A stretch of 64,000 bases of DNA. It comes from Hydractinia symbiolongicarpus (taxonomy: Eukaryota > Cnidaria > Hydrozoa > Anthoathecata > Hydractiniidae). The stretch lies in NCBI RefSeq assembly GCF_029227915.1, contig NC_079878.1, positions 6,696,001-6,760,000 on the forward strand, given 5' to 3'. A program made the position numbers and the translations under genes. Below the pieces are notes generated by a model that was not told the origin of the DNA, did no database searches, and saw only the letters and a list, made by a program, of their open reading frames with translations. Shown here in pieces: positions 8,324 to 20,138 of the stretch (the stretch's first letter is position 1; each line of letters opens with the position of its first letter).

Positions 8324-9018
8324 CCCGTAAAATGGCCAGTGTGGGGCTCGAACCCACGACATTCGCGTTATTAGCACGACGCTCTAGCCGACTGAGCTAA
8401 CCGGCCGTGAACGCGTGAACACGGACTCACTTCCTAAGTCAACTCTAAGCAAAATACTTTTATTTTTTTACTCAAAACGTTACCGTCATATTTCTCACGC
8501 TTTGATACGAGTCCAAGCAATGCAAATAGCCGCAACCCGCTCGAAAGAGGAGTCATGTTAGGCCAACTTTAAACGGACATTCCCTGAAAGCCCTCGGAGA
8601 GATTTGAACTCTCGACCCCTGGTTTACAAGACCAGTGCTCTAACCCCTGAGCTACGAAGGCACGCGATCCTTGCCAAATACGAAAAGTCGGTGCATCAGG
8701 CAAAACAGGCCAGTTGCAACGTGTACTTGCCATAAAGTGATACCGTCAATGCCCTACTGGACCATGACTATTCTAATCACGGACCTCAGCTTTCCCGTTA
8801 ACGTCCACGGGCTCCAGTGGCGTAGTCGGTTAGCGCGTCGTACTTATAAGTCAGTATCGACAAAGACATGCGAAGATCGGGAGTTCGAGCCTCCCCTGGA
8901 GCAAGGTTTCTTTTCATGCGCCGTCAACACACGCCACAGCACGGGCAGATCACCAGTAAAATCTAGCAACGTGGCAGTGCACCCAGGTTGTTTTGATCCC
9001 GTCAACGTGACGGCAAAG
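8324..9018. tRNA. Unit 10 tRNA trio
   Basis: Ile(AAU) 8333-8406 minus; Thr(UGU) 8589-8661 minus; Ile(UAU) 8811-8903 plus. G at 8803 (spacer 2). Confidence 0.97.
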
Positions 9019-9713
9019 CCCGTAAAATGGCCAGTGTGGGGCTCGAACCCACGACATTCGCGTTATTAGCACGACGCTCTAGCCGACTGAGCTAACCGGC
9101 CGTGAACGCGTGGACACGGACTCACTTCCTAAGTCAACTCTAAGCAAAATACTTTTATTTTTTTACTCAAAACGTTACCGTCATATTTCTCACGCTTTGA
9201 TACGAGTCCAAGCAATGCAAATAGCCGCAACCCGCTCGAAAGAGGAGTCATGTTAGGCCAACTTTAAACGGACATTCCCTGAAAGCCCTCGGAGAGATTT
9301 GAACTCTCGACCCCTGGTTTACAAGACCAGTGCTCTAACCCCTGAGCTACGAAGGCACGCGATCCTTGCCAAATACGAAAAGTCGGTGCATCAGGCAAAA
9401 CAGGCCAGTTGCAACGTGTACTTGCCATAAAGTGATACCGTCAATGCCCTACTGGACCATGACTATTCTAATCACGGACCTCAGCTTTCCCGTTAACATC
9501 CACGGGCTCCAGTGGCGTAGTCGGTTAGCGCGTCGTACTTATAAGTCAGTATCGACAAAGACATGCGAAGATCGGGAGTTCGAGCCTCCCCTGGAGCAAG
9601 GTTTCTTTTCATGCGCCGTCAACACACGCCACAGCACGGGCAGATCACCAGTAAAATCTAGCAACGTGGCAGTGCACCCAGGTTGTTTTGATCCCGTCAA
9701 CGTGACGGCAAAG
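9019..9713. tRNA. Unit 11 tRNA trio
   Basis: Ile(AAU) 9028-9101 minus; Thr(UGU) 9284-9356 minus; Ile(UAU) 9506-9598 plus. G at 9113 (spacer 1). Confidence 0.97.
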
Positions 9714-10408
9714 CCCGTAAAATGGCCAGTGTGGGGCTCGAACCCACGACATTCGCGTAATTAGCACGACGCTCTAGCCGACTGAGCTAACCGGCCGTGA
9801 ACGCGTGCACACGGACTCACTTCCTAAGTCAACTCTAAGCAAAATACTTTTATTTTTTTACTCAAAACGTTACCGTCATATTTCTCACGCTTTGATACGA
9901 GTCCAAGCAATGCAAATAGCCGCAACCCGCTCGAAAGAGGAGTCATGTTAGGCCAACTTTAAACGGACATTCCCTGAAAGCCCTCGGAGAGATTTGAACT
10001 CTCGACCCCTGGTTTACAAGACCAGTGCTCTAACCCCTGAGCTACGAAGGCACGCGATCCTTGCCAAATACGAAAAGTCGGTGCATCAGGCAAAACAGGC
10101 CAGTTGCAACGTGTACTTGCCATAAAGTGATACCGTCAATGCCCTACTGGACCATGACTATTCTAATCACGGACCTCAGCTTTCCCGTTAACATCCACGG
10201 GCTCCAGTGGCGTAGTCGGTTAGCGCGTCGTACTTATAAGTCAGTATCGACAAAGACATGCGAAGATCGGGAGTTCGAGCCTCCCCTGGAGCAAGGTTTC
10301 TTTTCATGCGCCGTCAACACACGCCACAGCACGGGCAGATCACCAGTAAAATCTAGCAACGTGGCAGTGCACCCAGGTTGTTTTGATCCCGTCAACGTGA
10401 CGGCAAAG
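9714..10408. tRNA. Unit 12 tRNA trio
   Basis: Ile(AAU) 9723-9796 minus; Thr(UGU) 9979-10051 minus; Ile(UAU) 10201-10293 plus. Ile(AAU) A37 to U (9759); unique C at 9808 (spacer 1). Confidence 0.97.
9723..9796 (-). tRNA. tRNA-Ile(AAU), unit 12, A37 to U
   Basis: Plus-strand 9759 is A instead of T, so the base 3' of the anticodon becomes U. A37 is normally t6A-modified in tRNAs reading A-starting codons, and a U there cannot carry it. The fold is intact, but decoding is probably impaired. The same change occurs in unit 16. Confidence 0.92.
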
Positions 10409-11103
10409 CCCGTAAAATGGCCAGTGTGGGGCTCGAACCCACGACATTCGCGTTATTAGCACGACGCTCTAGCCGACTGAGCTAACCGGCCGTGAACGCG
10501 TGAACACGGACTCACTTCCTAAGTCAACTCTAAGCAAAATACTTTTATTTTTTTACTCAAAACGTTACCGTCATATTTCTCACGCTTTGATACGAGTCCA
10601 AGCAATGCAAATAGCCGCAACCCGCTCGAAAGAGGAGTCATGCTAGGCCAACTTTAAACGGACATTCCCTGAAAGCCCTCGGAGAGATTTGAACTCTCGA
10701 CCCCTGGTTTACAAGACCAGTGCTCTAACCCCTGAGCTACGAAGGCACGCGATCCTTGCCAAATACGAAAAGTCGGTGCATCAGGCAAAACAGGCCAGTT
10801 GCAACGTGTACTTGCCATAAAGTGATACCGTCAATGCCCTACTGGACCATGACTATTCTAATCACGGACCTCAGCTTTCCCGTTAACATCCACGGGCTCC
10901 AGTGGCGTAGTCGGTTAGCGCGTCGTACTTATAAGTCAGTATCGACAAAGACATGCGAAGATCGGGAGTTTGAGCCTCCCCTGGAGCAAGGTTTCTTTTC
11001 ATGCGCCGTCAACACACGCCACAGCACGGGCAGATCACCAGTAAAATCTAGCAACGTGGCAGTGCACCCAGGTTGTTTTGATCCCGTCAACGTGACGGCA
11101 AAG
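10409..11103. tRNA. Unit 13 tRNA trio
   Basis: Ile(AAU) 10418-10491 minus; Thr(UGU) 10674-10746 minus; Ile(UAU) 10896-10988 plus. C at 10643 (spacer 1); Ile(UAU) C56 to U (10971). Confidence 0.97.
10896..10988 (+). tRNA. tRNA-Ile(UAU), unit 13, C56 to U
   Basis: Position 10971 is T instead of C. C56 is nearly invariant: it pairs with G19 at the elbow and is a key B-box base (TTCGA becomes TTTGA). This copy is likely weakened in transcription, folding or both. Confidence 0.9.
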
Positions 11104-11798
11104 CCCGTAAAATGGCCAGTGTGGGGCTCGAACCCACGACATTCGCGTTATTAGCACGACGCTCTAGCCGACTGAGCTAACCGGCCGTGAACGCGTGGAC
11201 ACGGACTCACTTCCTAAGTCAACTCTAAGCAAAATACTTTTATTTTTTTACTCAAAACGTTACCGTCATATTTCTCACGCTTTGATACGAGTCCAAGCAA
11301 TGCAAATAGCCGCAACCCGCTCGAAAGAGGAGTCATGTTAGGCCAACTTTAAACGGACATTCCCTGAAAGCCCTCGGAGAGATTTGAACTCTCGACCCCT
11401 GGTTTACAAGACCAGTGCTCTAACCCCTGAGCTACGAAGGCACGCGATCCTTGCCAAATACGAAAAGTCGGTGCATCAGGCAAAACAGGCCAGTTGCAAC
11501 GTGTACTTGCCATAAAGTGATACCGTCAATGCCCTACTGGACCATGACTATTCTAATCACGGACCTCAGCTTTCCCGTTAACATCCACGGGCTCCAGTGG
11601 CGTAGTCGGTTAGCGCGTCGTACTTATAAGTCAGTATCGACAAAGACATGCGAAGATCGGGAGTTCGAGCCTCCCCTGGAGCAAGGTTTCTTTTCATGCG
11701 CCGTCAACACACGCCACAGCACGGGCAGATCACCAGTAAAATCTAGCAACGTGGCAGTGCACCCAGGTTGTTTTGATCCCGTCAACGTGACGGCAAAG
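11104..11798. tRNA. Unit 14 tRNA trio
   Basis: Ile(AAU) 11113-11186 minus; Thr(UGU) 11369-11441 minus; Ile(UAU) 11591-11683 plus. G at 11198. Confidence 0.97.
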
Positions 11799-12493
11799 CC
11801 CGTAAAATGGCCAGTGTGGGGCTCGAACCCACGACATTCGCGTTATTAGCACGACGCTCTAGCCGACTGAGCTAACCGGCCGTGAACGCGTGAACACGGA
11901 CTCACTTCCTAAGTCAACTCTAAGCAAAATACTTTTATTTTTTTACTCAAAACGTTACCGTCATATTTCTCACGCTTTGATACGAGTCCAAGCAATGCAA
12001 ATAGCCGCAACCCGCTCGAAAGAGGAGTCATGTTAGGCCAACTTTAAACGGACATTCCCTGAAAGCCCTCGGAGAGATTTGAACTCTCGACCCCTGGTTT
12101 ACAAGACCAGTGCTCTAACCCCTGAGCTACGAAGGCACGCGATCCTTGCCAAATACGAAAAGTCGGTGCATCAGGCAAAACAGGCCAGTTGCAACGTGTA
12201 CTTGCCATAAAGTGATACCGTCAATGCCCTACTGGACCATGACTATTCTAATCACGGACCTCAGCTTTCCCGTTAACATCCACGGGCTCCAGTGGCGTAG
12301 TCGGTTAGCGCGTCGTACTTATAAGTCAGTATCGACAAAGACATGCGAAGATCGGGAGTTCGAGCCTCCCCTGGAGCAAGGTTTCTTTTCATGCGCCGTC
12401 AACACACGCCACAGCACGGGCAGATCACCAGTAAAATCTAGCAACGTGGCAGTGCACCCAGGTTGTTTTGATCCCGTCAACGTGACGGCAAAG
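11799..12493. tRNA. Unit 15 tRNA trio
   Basis: Ile(AAU) 11808-11881 minus; Thr(UGU) 12064-12136 minus; Ile(UAU) 12286-12378 plus. Consensus. Confidence 0.97.
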
Positions 12494-13188
12494 CCCGTAA
12501 AATGGCCAGTGTGGGGCTCGAACCCACGACATTCGCGTAATTAGCACGACGCTCTAGCCGACTGAGCTAACCGGCCGTGAACGCGTGGACACGGACTCAC
12601 TTCCTAAGTCAACTCTAAGCAAAATACTTTTATTTTTTTACTCAAAACGTTACCGTCATATTTCTCACGCTTTGATACGAGTCCAAGCAATGCAAATAGC
12701 CGCAACCCGCTCGAAAGAGGAGTCATGTTAGGCCAACTTTAAACGGACATTCCCTGAAAGCCCTCGGAGAGATTTGAACTCTCGACCCCTGGTTTACAAG
12801 ACCAGTGCTCTAACCCCTGAGCTACGAAGGCACGCGATCCTTGCCAAATACGAAAAGTCGGTGCATCAGGCAAAACAGGCCAGTTGCAACGTGTACTTGC
12901 CATAAAGTGATACCGTCAATGCCCTACTGGACCATGACTATTCTAATCACGGACCTCAGCTTTCCCGTTAACATCCACGGGCTCCAGTGGCGTAGTCGGT
13001 TAGCGCGTCGTACTTATAAGTCAGTATCGACAAAGACATGCGAAGATCGGGAGTTCGAGCCTCCCCTGGAGCAAGGTTTCTTTTCATGCGCCGTCAACAC
13101 ACGCCACAGCACGGGCAGATCACCAGTAAAATCTAGCAACGTGGCAGTGCACCCAGGTTGTTTTGATCCCGTCAACGTGACGGCAAAG
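12494..13188. tRNA. Unit 16 tRNA trio
   Basis: Ile(AAU) 12503-12576 minus; Thr(UGU) 12759-12831 minus; Ile(UAU) 12981-13073 plus. Ile(AAU) A37 to U (12539); G at 12588. Confidence 0.97.
12503..12576 (-). tRNA. tRNA-Ile(AAU), unit 16, A37 to U
   Basis: Plus-strand 12539 is A instead of T, the same loop change as unit 12 exactly 2780 bp (four units) away, so it was copied by a segmental duplication. Confidence 0.92.
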
Positions 13189-13883
13189 CCCGTAAAATGG
13201 CCAGTGTGGGGCTCGAACCCACGACATTCGCGTTATTAGCACGACGCTCTAGCCGACTGAGCTAACCGGCCGTGAACGCGTGAACACGGACTCACTTCCT
13301 AAGTCAACTCTAAGCAAAATACTTTTATTTTTTTACTCAAAACGTTACCGTCATATTTCTCACGCTTTGATACGAGTCCAAGCAATGCAAATAGCCGCAA
13401 CCCGCTCGAAAGAGGAGTCATGCTAGGCCAACTTTAAACGGACATTCCCTGAAAGCCCTCGGAGAGATTTGAACTCTCGACCCCTGGTTTACAAGACCAG
13501 TGCTCTAACCCCTGAGCTACGAAGGCACGCGATCCTTGCCAAATACGAAAAGTCGGTGCATCAGGCAAAACAGGCCAGTTGCAACGTGTACTTGCCATAA
13601 AGTGATACCGTCAATGCCCTACTGGACCATGACTATTCTAATCACGGACCTCAGCTTTCCCGTTAACATCCACGGGCTCCAGTGGCGTAGTCGGTTAGCG
13701 CGTCGTACTTATAAGTCAGTATCGACAAAGACATGCGAAGATCGGGAGTTCGAGCCTCCCCTGGAGCAAGGTTTCTTTTCATGCGCCGTCAACACACGCC
13801 ACAGCACGGGCAGATCACCAGTAAAATCTAGCAACGTGGCAGTGCACCCAGGTTGTTTTGATCCCGTCAACGTGACGGCAAAG
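13189..13883. tRNA. Unit 17 tRNA trio
   Basis: Ile(AAU) 13198-13271 minus; Thr(UGU) 13454-13526 minus; Ile(UAU) 13676-13768 plus. C at 13423 (spacer 1), shared with unit 13. Confidence 0.97.
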
Positions 13884-14578
13884 CCCGTAAAATGGCCAGT
13901 GTGGGGCTCGAACCCACGACATTCGCGTTATTAGCACGACGCTCTAGCCGACTGAGCTAACCGGCCGTGAACGCGTGGACACGGACTCACTTCCTAAGTC
14001 AACTCTAAGCAAAATACTTTTATTTTTTTACTCAAAACGTTACCGTCATATTTCTCACGCTTTGATACGAGTCCAAGCAATGCAAATAGCCGCAACCCGC
14101 TCGAAAGAGGAGTCATGTTAGGCCAACTTTAAACGGACATTCCCTGAAAGCCCTCGGAGAGATTTGAACTCTCGACCCCTGGTTTACAAGACCAGTGCTC
14201 TAACCCCTGAGCTACGAAGGCACGCGATCCTTGCCAAATACGAAAAGTCGGTGCATCAGGCAAAACAGGCCAGTTGCAACGTGTACTTGCCATAAAGTGA
14301 TACCGTCAATGCCCTACTGGACCATGACTATTCTAATCACGGACCTCAGCTTTCCCGTTAACATCCACGGGCTCCAGTGGCGTAGTCGGTTAGCGCGTCG
14401 TACTTATAAGTCAGTATCGACAAAGACATGCGAAGATCGGGAGTTCGAGCCTCCCCTGGAGCAAGGTTTCTTTTCATGCGCCGTCAACACACGCCACAGC
14501 ACGGGCAGATCACCAGTAAAATCTAGCAACGTGGCAGTGCACCCAGGTTGTTTTGATCCCGTCAACGTGACGGCAAAG
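13884..14578. tRNA. Unit 18 tRNA trio
   Basis: Ile(AAU) 13893-13966 minus; Thr(UGU) 14149-14221 minus; Ile(UAU) 14371-14463 plus. G at 13978. Confidence 0.97.
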
Positions 14579-15273
14579 CCCGTAAAATGGCCAGTGTGGG
14601 GCTCGAACCCACGACAATCGCGTTATTAGCACGACGCTCTAGCCGACTGAGCTAACCGGCCGTGAACGCGTGAACACGGACTCACTTCCTAAGTCAACTC
14701 TAAGCAAAATACTTTTATTTTTTTACTCAAAACGTTACCGTCATATTTCTCACGCTTTGATACGAGTCCAAGCAATGCAAATAGCCGCAACCCGCTCGAA
14801 AGAGGAGTCATGTTAGGCCAACTTTAAACGGACATTCCCTGAAAGCCCTCGGAGAGATTTGAACTCTCGACCCCTGGTTTACAAGACCAGTGCTCTAACC
14901 CCTGAGCTACGAAGGCACGCGATCCTTGCCAAATACGAAAAGTCGGTGCATCAGGCAAAACAGGCCAGTTGCAACGTGTACTTGCCATAAAGTGATACCG
15001 TCAATGCCCTACTGGACCATGACTATTCTAATCACGGACCTCAGCTTTCCCGTTAACATCCACGGGCTCCAGTGGCGTAGTCGGTTAGCGCGTCGTACTT
15101 ATAAGTCAGTATCGACAAAGACATGCGAAGATCGGGAGTTCGAGCCTCCCCTGGAGCAAGGTTTCTTTTCATGCGCCGTCAACACACGCCACAGCACGGG
15201 CAGATCACCAGTAAAATCTAGCAACGTGGCAGTGCACCCAGGTTGTTTTGATCCCGTCAACGTGACGGCAAAG
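14579..15273. tRNA. Unit 19 tRNA trio
   Basis: Ile(AAU) 14588-14661 minus; Thr(UGU) 14844-14916 minus; Ile(UAU) 15066-15158 plus. Ile(AAU) position 44 A to U (14617), at the unpaired start of the variable loop; probably tolerated. Confidence 0.97.
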
Positions 15274-15968
15274 CCCGTAAAATGGCCAGTGTGGGGCTCG
15301 AACCCACGACATTCGCGTTATTAGCACGACGCTCTAGCCGACTGAGCTAACCGGCCGTGAACGCGTGGACACGGACTCACTTCCTAAGTCAACTCTAAGC
15401 AAAATACTTTTATTTTTTTACTCAAAACGTTACCGTCATATTTCTCACGCTTTGATACGAGTCCAAGCAATGCAAATAGCCGCAACCCGCTCGAAAGAGG
15501 AGTCATGTTAGGCCAACTTTAAACGGACATTCCCTGAAAGCCCTCGGAGAGATTTGAACTCTCGACCCCTGGTTTACAAGACCAGTGCTCTAACCCCTGA
15601 GCTACGAAGGCACGCGATCCTTGCCAAATACGAAAAGTCGGTGCATCAGGCAAAACAGGCCAGTTGCAACGTGTACTTGCCATAAAGTGATACCGTCAAT
15701 GCCCTACTGGACCATGACTATTCTAATCACGGACCTCAGCTTTCCCGTTAACATCCACGGGCTCCAGTGGCGTAGTCGGTTAGCGCGTCGTACTTATAAG
15801 TCAGTATCGACAAAGACATGCGAAGATCGGGAGTTCGAGCCTCCCCTGGAGCAAGGTTTCTTTTCATGCGCCGTCAACACACGCCACAGCACGGGCAGAT
15901 CACCAGTAAAATCTAGCAACGTGGCAGTGCACCCAGGTTGTTTTGATCCCGTCAACGTGACGGCAAAG
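15274..15968. tRNA. Unit 20 tRNA trio
   Basis: Ile(AAU) 15283-15356 minus; Thr(UGU) 15539-15611 minus; Ile(UAU) 15761-15853 plus. G at 15368. Confidence 0.97.
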
Positions 15969-16663
15969 CCCGTAAAATGGCCAGTGTGGGGCTCGAACCC
16001 ACGACATTCGCGTTATTAGCACGACGCTCTAGCCGACTGAGCTAACCGGCCGTGAACGCGTGGACACGGACTCACTTCCTAAGTCAACTCTAAGCAAAAT
16101 ACTTTTATTTTTTTACTCAAAACGTTACCGTCATATTTCTCACGCTTTGATACGAGTCCAAGCAATGCAAATAGCCGCAACCCGCTCGAAAGAGGAGTCA
16201 TGTTAGGCCAACTTTAAACGGACATTCCCTGAAAGCCCTCGGAGAGATTTGAACTCTCGACCCCTGGTTTACAAGACCAGTGCTCTAACCCCTGAGCTAC
16301 GAAGGCACGCGATCCTTGCCAAATACGAAAAGTCGGTGCATCAGGCAAAACAGGCCAGTTGCAACGTGTACTTGCCATAAAGTGATACCGTCAATGCCCT
16401 ACTGGACCATGACTATTCTAATCACGGACCTCAGCTTTCCCGTTAACATCCACGGGCTCCAGTGGCGTAGTCGGTTAGCGCGTCGTACTTATAAGTCAGT
16501 ATCGACAAAGACATGCGAAGATCGGGAGTTCGAGCCTCCCCTGGAGCAAGGTTTCTTTTCATGCGCCGTCAACACACGCCACAGCACGGGCAGATCACCA
16601 GTAAAATCTAGCAACGTGGCAGTGCACCCAGGTTGTTTTGATCCCGTCAACGTGACGGCAAAG
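15969..16663. tRNA. Unit 21 tRNA trio
   Basis: Ile(AAU) 15978-16051 minus; Thr(UGU) 16234-16306 minus; Ile(UAU) 16456-16548 plus. G at 16063, the last unit with G at this site. Confidence 0.97.
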
Positions 16664-17358
16664 CCCGTAAAATGGCCAGTGTGGGGCTCGAACCCACGAC
16701 ATTCGCGTTATTAGCACGACGCTCTAGCCGACTGAGCTAACCGGCCGTGAACGCGTGAACACGGACTCACTTCCTAAGTCAACTCTAAGCAAAATACTTT
16801 TATTTTTTTACTCAAAACGTTACCGTCATATTTCTCACGCTTTGATACGAGTCCAAGCAATGCAAATAGCCGCAACCCGCTCGAAAGAGGAGTCATGTTA
16901 GGCCAACTTTAAACGGACATTCCCTGAAAGCCCTCGGAGAGATTTGAACTCTCGACCCCTGGTTTACAAGACCAGTGCTCTAACCCCTGAGCTACGAAGG
17001 CACGCGATCCTTGCCAAATACGAAAAGTCGGTGCATCAGGCAAAACAGGCCAGTTGCAACGTGTACTTGCCATAAAGTGATACCGTCAATGCCCTACTGG
17101 ACCATGACTATTCTAATCACGGACCTCAGCTTTCCCGTTAACATCCACGGGCTCCAGTGGCGTAGTCGGTTAGCGCGTCGTACTTATAAGTCAGTATCGA
17201 CAAAGACATGCGAAGATCGGGAGTTCGAGCCTCCCCTGGAGCAAGGTTTCTTTTCATGCGCCGTCAACACACGCCACAGCACGGGCAGATCACCAGTAAA
17301 ATCTAGCAACGTGGCAGTGCACCCAGGTTGTTTTGATCCCGTCAACGTGACGGCAAAG
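16664..17358. tRNA. Unit 22 tRNA trio
   Basis: Ile(AAU) 16673-16746 minus; Thr(UGU) 16929-17001 minus; Ile(UAU) 17151-17243 plus. Consensus. Confidence 0.97.
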
Positions 17359-18053
17359 CCCGTAAAATGGCCAGTGTGGGGCTCGAACCCACGACATTCG
17401 CGTTATTAGCACGACGCTCTAGCCGACTGAGCTAACCGGCCGTGAACGCGTGAACACGGACTCACTTCCTAAGTCAACTCTAAGCAAAATACTTTTATTT
17501 TTTTACTCAAAACGTTACCGTCATATTTCTCACGCTTTGATACGAGTCCAAGCAATGCAAATAGCCGCAACCCGCTCGAAAGAGGAGTCATGTTAGGCCA
17601 ACTTTAAACGGACATTCCCTGAAAGCCCTCGGAGAGATTTGAACTCTCGACCCCTGGTTTACAAGACCAGTGCTCTAACCCCTGAGCTACGAAGGCACGC
17701 GATCCTTGCCAAATACGAAAAGTCGGTGCATCAGGCAAAACAGGCCAGTTGCAACGTGTACTTGCCATAAAGTGATACCGTCAATGCCCTACTGGACCAT
17801 GACTATTCTAATCACGGACCTCAGCTTTCCCGTTAACATCCACGGGCTCCAGTGGCGTAGTCGGTTAGCGCGTCGTACTTATAAGTCAGTATCGACAAAG
17901 ACATGCGAAGATCGGGAGTTCGAGCCTCCCCTGGAGCAAGGTTTCTTTTCATGCGCCGTCAACACACGCCACAGCACGGGCAGATCACCAGTAAAATCTA
18001 GCAACGTGGCAGTGCACCCAGGTTGTTTTGATCCCGTCAACGTGACGGCAAAG
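17359..18053. tRNA. Unit 23 tRNA trio
   Basis: Ile(AAU) 17368-17441 minus; Thr(UGU) 17624-17696 minus; Ile(UAU) 17846-17938 plus. Consensus. Confidence 0.97.
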
Positions 18054-18748
18054 CCCGTAAAATGGCCAGTGTGGGGCTCGAACCCACGACATTCGCGTTA
18101 TTAGCACGACGCTCTAGCCGACTGAGCTAACCGGCCGTGAACGCGTGAACACGGACTCACTTCCTAAGTCAACTCTAAGCAAAATACTTTTATTTTTTTA
18201 CTCAAAACGTTACCGTCATATTTCTCACGCTTTGATACGAGTCCAAGCAATGCAAATAGCCGCAACCCGCTCGAAAGAGGAGTCATGTTAGGCCAACTTT
18301 AAACGGACATTCCCTGAAAGCCCTCGGAGAGATTTGAACTCTCGACCCCTGGTTTACAAGACCAGTGCTCTAACCCCTGAGCTACGAAGGCACGCGATCC
18401 TTGCCAAATACGAAAAGTCGGTGCATCAGGCAAAACAGGCCAGTTGCAACGTGTACTTGCCATAAAGTGATACCGTCAATGCCCTACTGGACCATGACTA
18501 TTCTAATCACGGACCTCAGCTTTCCCGTTAACGTCCACGGGCTCCAGTGGCGTAGTCGGTTAGCGCGTCGTACTTATAAGTCAGTATCGACAAAGACATG
18601 CGAAGATCGGGAGTTCGAGCCTCCCCTGGAGCAAGGTTTCTTTTCATGCGCCGTCAACACACGCCACAGCACGGGCAGATCACCAGTAAAATCTAGCAAC
18701 GTGGCAGTGCACCCAGGTTGTTTTGATCCCGTCAACGTGACGGCAAAG
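18054..18748. tRNA. Unit 24 tRNA trio
   Basis: Ile(AAU) 18063-18136 minus; Thr(UGU) 18319-18391 minus; Ile(UAU) 18541-18633 plus. G at 18533 (spacer 2), shared with unit 36. Confidence 0.97.
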
Positions 18749-19443
18749 CCCGTAAAATGGCCAGTGTGGGGCTCGAACCCACGACATTCGCGTTATTAGC
18801 ACGACGCTCTAGCCGACTGAGCTAACCGGCCGTGAACGCGTGAACACGGACTCACTTCCTAAGTCAACTCTAAGCAAAATACTTTTATTTTTTTACTCAA
18901 AACGTTACCGTCATATTTCTCACGCTTTGATACGAGTCCAAGCAATGCAAATAGCCGCAACCCGCTCGAAAGAGGAGTCATGTTAGGCCAACTTTAAACG
19001 GACATTCCCTGAAAGCCCTCGGAGAGATTTGAACTCTCGACCCCTGGTTTACAAGACCAGTGCTCTAACCCCTGAGCTACGAAGGCACGCGATCCTTGCC
19101 AAATACGAAAAGTCGGTGCATCAGGCAAAACAGGCCAGTTGCAACGTGTACTTGCCATAAAGTGATACCGTCAATGCCCTACTGGACCATGACTATTCTA
19201 ATCACGGACCTCAGCTTTCCCGTTAACATCCACGGGCTCCAGTGGCGTAGTCGGTTAGCGCGTCGTACTTATAAGTCAGTATCGACAAAGACATGCGAAG
19301 ATCGGGAGTTCGAGCCTCCCCTGGAGCAAGGTTTCTTTTCATGCGCCGTCAACACACGCCACAGCACGGGCAGATCACCAGTAAAATCTAGCAACGTGGC
19401 AGTGCACCCAGGTTGTTTTGATCCCGTCAACGTGACGGCAAAG
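18749..19443. tRNA. Unit 25 tRNA trio
   Basis: Ile(AAU) 18758-18831 minus; Thr(UGU) 19014-19086 minus; Ile(UAU) 19236-19328 plus. Consensus. Confidence 0.97.
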
Positions 19444-20138
19444 CCCGTAAAATGGCCAGTGTGGGGCTCGAACCCACGACATTCGCGTTATTAGCACGAC
19501 GCTCTAGCCGACTGAGCTAACCGGCCGTGAACGCGTGAACACGGACTCACTTCCTAAGTCAACTCTAAGCAAAATACTTTTATTTTTTTACTCAAAACGT
19601 TACCGTCATATTTCTCACGCTTTGATACGAGTCCAAGCAATGCAAATAGCCGCAACCCGCTCGAAAGAGGAGTCATGTTAGGCCAACTTTAAACGGACAT
19701 TCCCTGAAACCCCTCGGAGAGATTTGAACTCTCGACCCCTGGTTTACAAGACCAGTGCTCTAACCCCTGAGCTACGAAGGCACGCGATCCTTGCCAAATA
19801 CGAAAAGTCGGTGCATCAGGCAAAACAGGCCAGTTGCAACGTGTACTTGCCATAAAGTGATACCGTCAATGCCCTACTGGACCATGACTATTCTAATCAC
19901 GGACCTCAGCTTTCCCGTTAACATCCACGGGCTCCAGTGGCGTAGTCGGTTAGCGCGTCGTACTTATAAGTCAGTATCGACAAAGACATGCGAAGATCGG
20001 GAGTTCGAGCCTCCCCTGGAGCAAGGTTTCTTTTCATGCGCCGTCAACACACGCCACAGCACGGGCAGATCACCAGTAAAATCTAGCAACGTGGCAGTGC
20101 ACCCAGGTTGTTTTGATCCCGTCAACGTGACGGCAAAG
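19444..20138. tRNA. Unit 26 tRNA trio
   Basis: Ile(AAU) 19453-19526 minus; Thr(UGU) 19709-19781 minus; Ile(UAU) 19931-20023 plus. Thr C72 to G (19710). Confidence 0.97.
19709..19781 (-). tRNA. tRNA-Thr(UGU), unit 26, G1-G72 mismatch
   Basis: Plus-strand 19710 is C instead of G, so residue 72 becomes G opposite G1 and the terminal acceptor pair is lost. RNase P/RNase Z processing and charging could suffer. The same change occurs in unit 38. Confidence 0.9.

Larger units (their letters stand above)
9759..13423. repeat. Four-unit (2780-bp) segmental duplication inside the array
   Basis: Two marker changes recur 2780 bp apart: A at 9759/12539 and C at 10643/13423. Units 12-13 were therefore copied to 16-17 or the reverse. 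The G at 11198/13978 (units 14/18) fits the same offset. C at 9808 and T at 10971 are private to the left copy. Confidence 0.8.
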
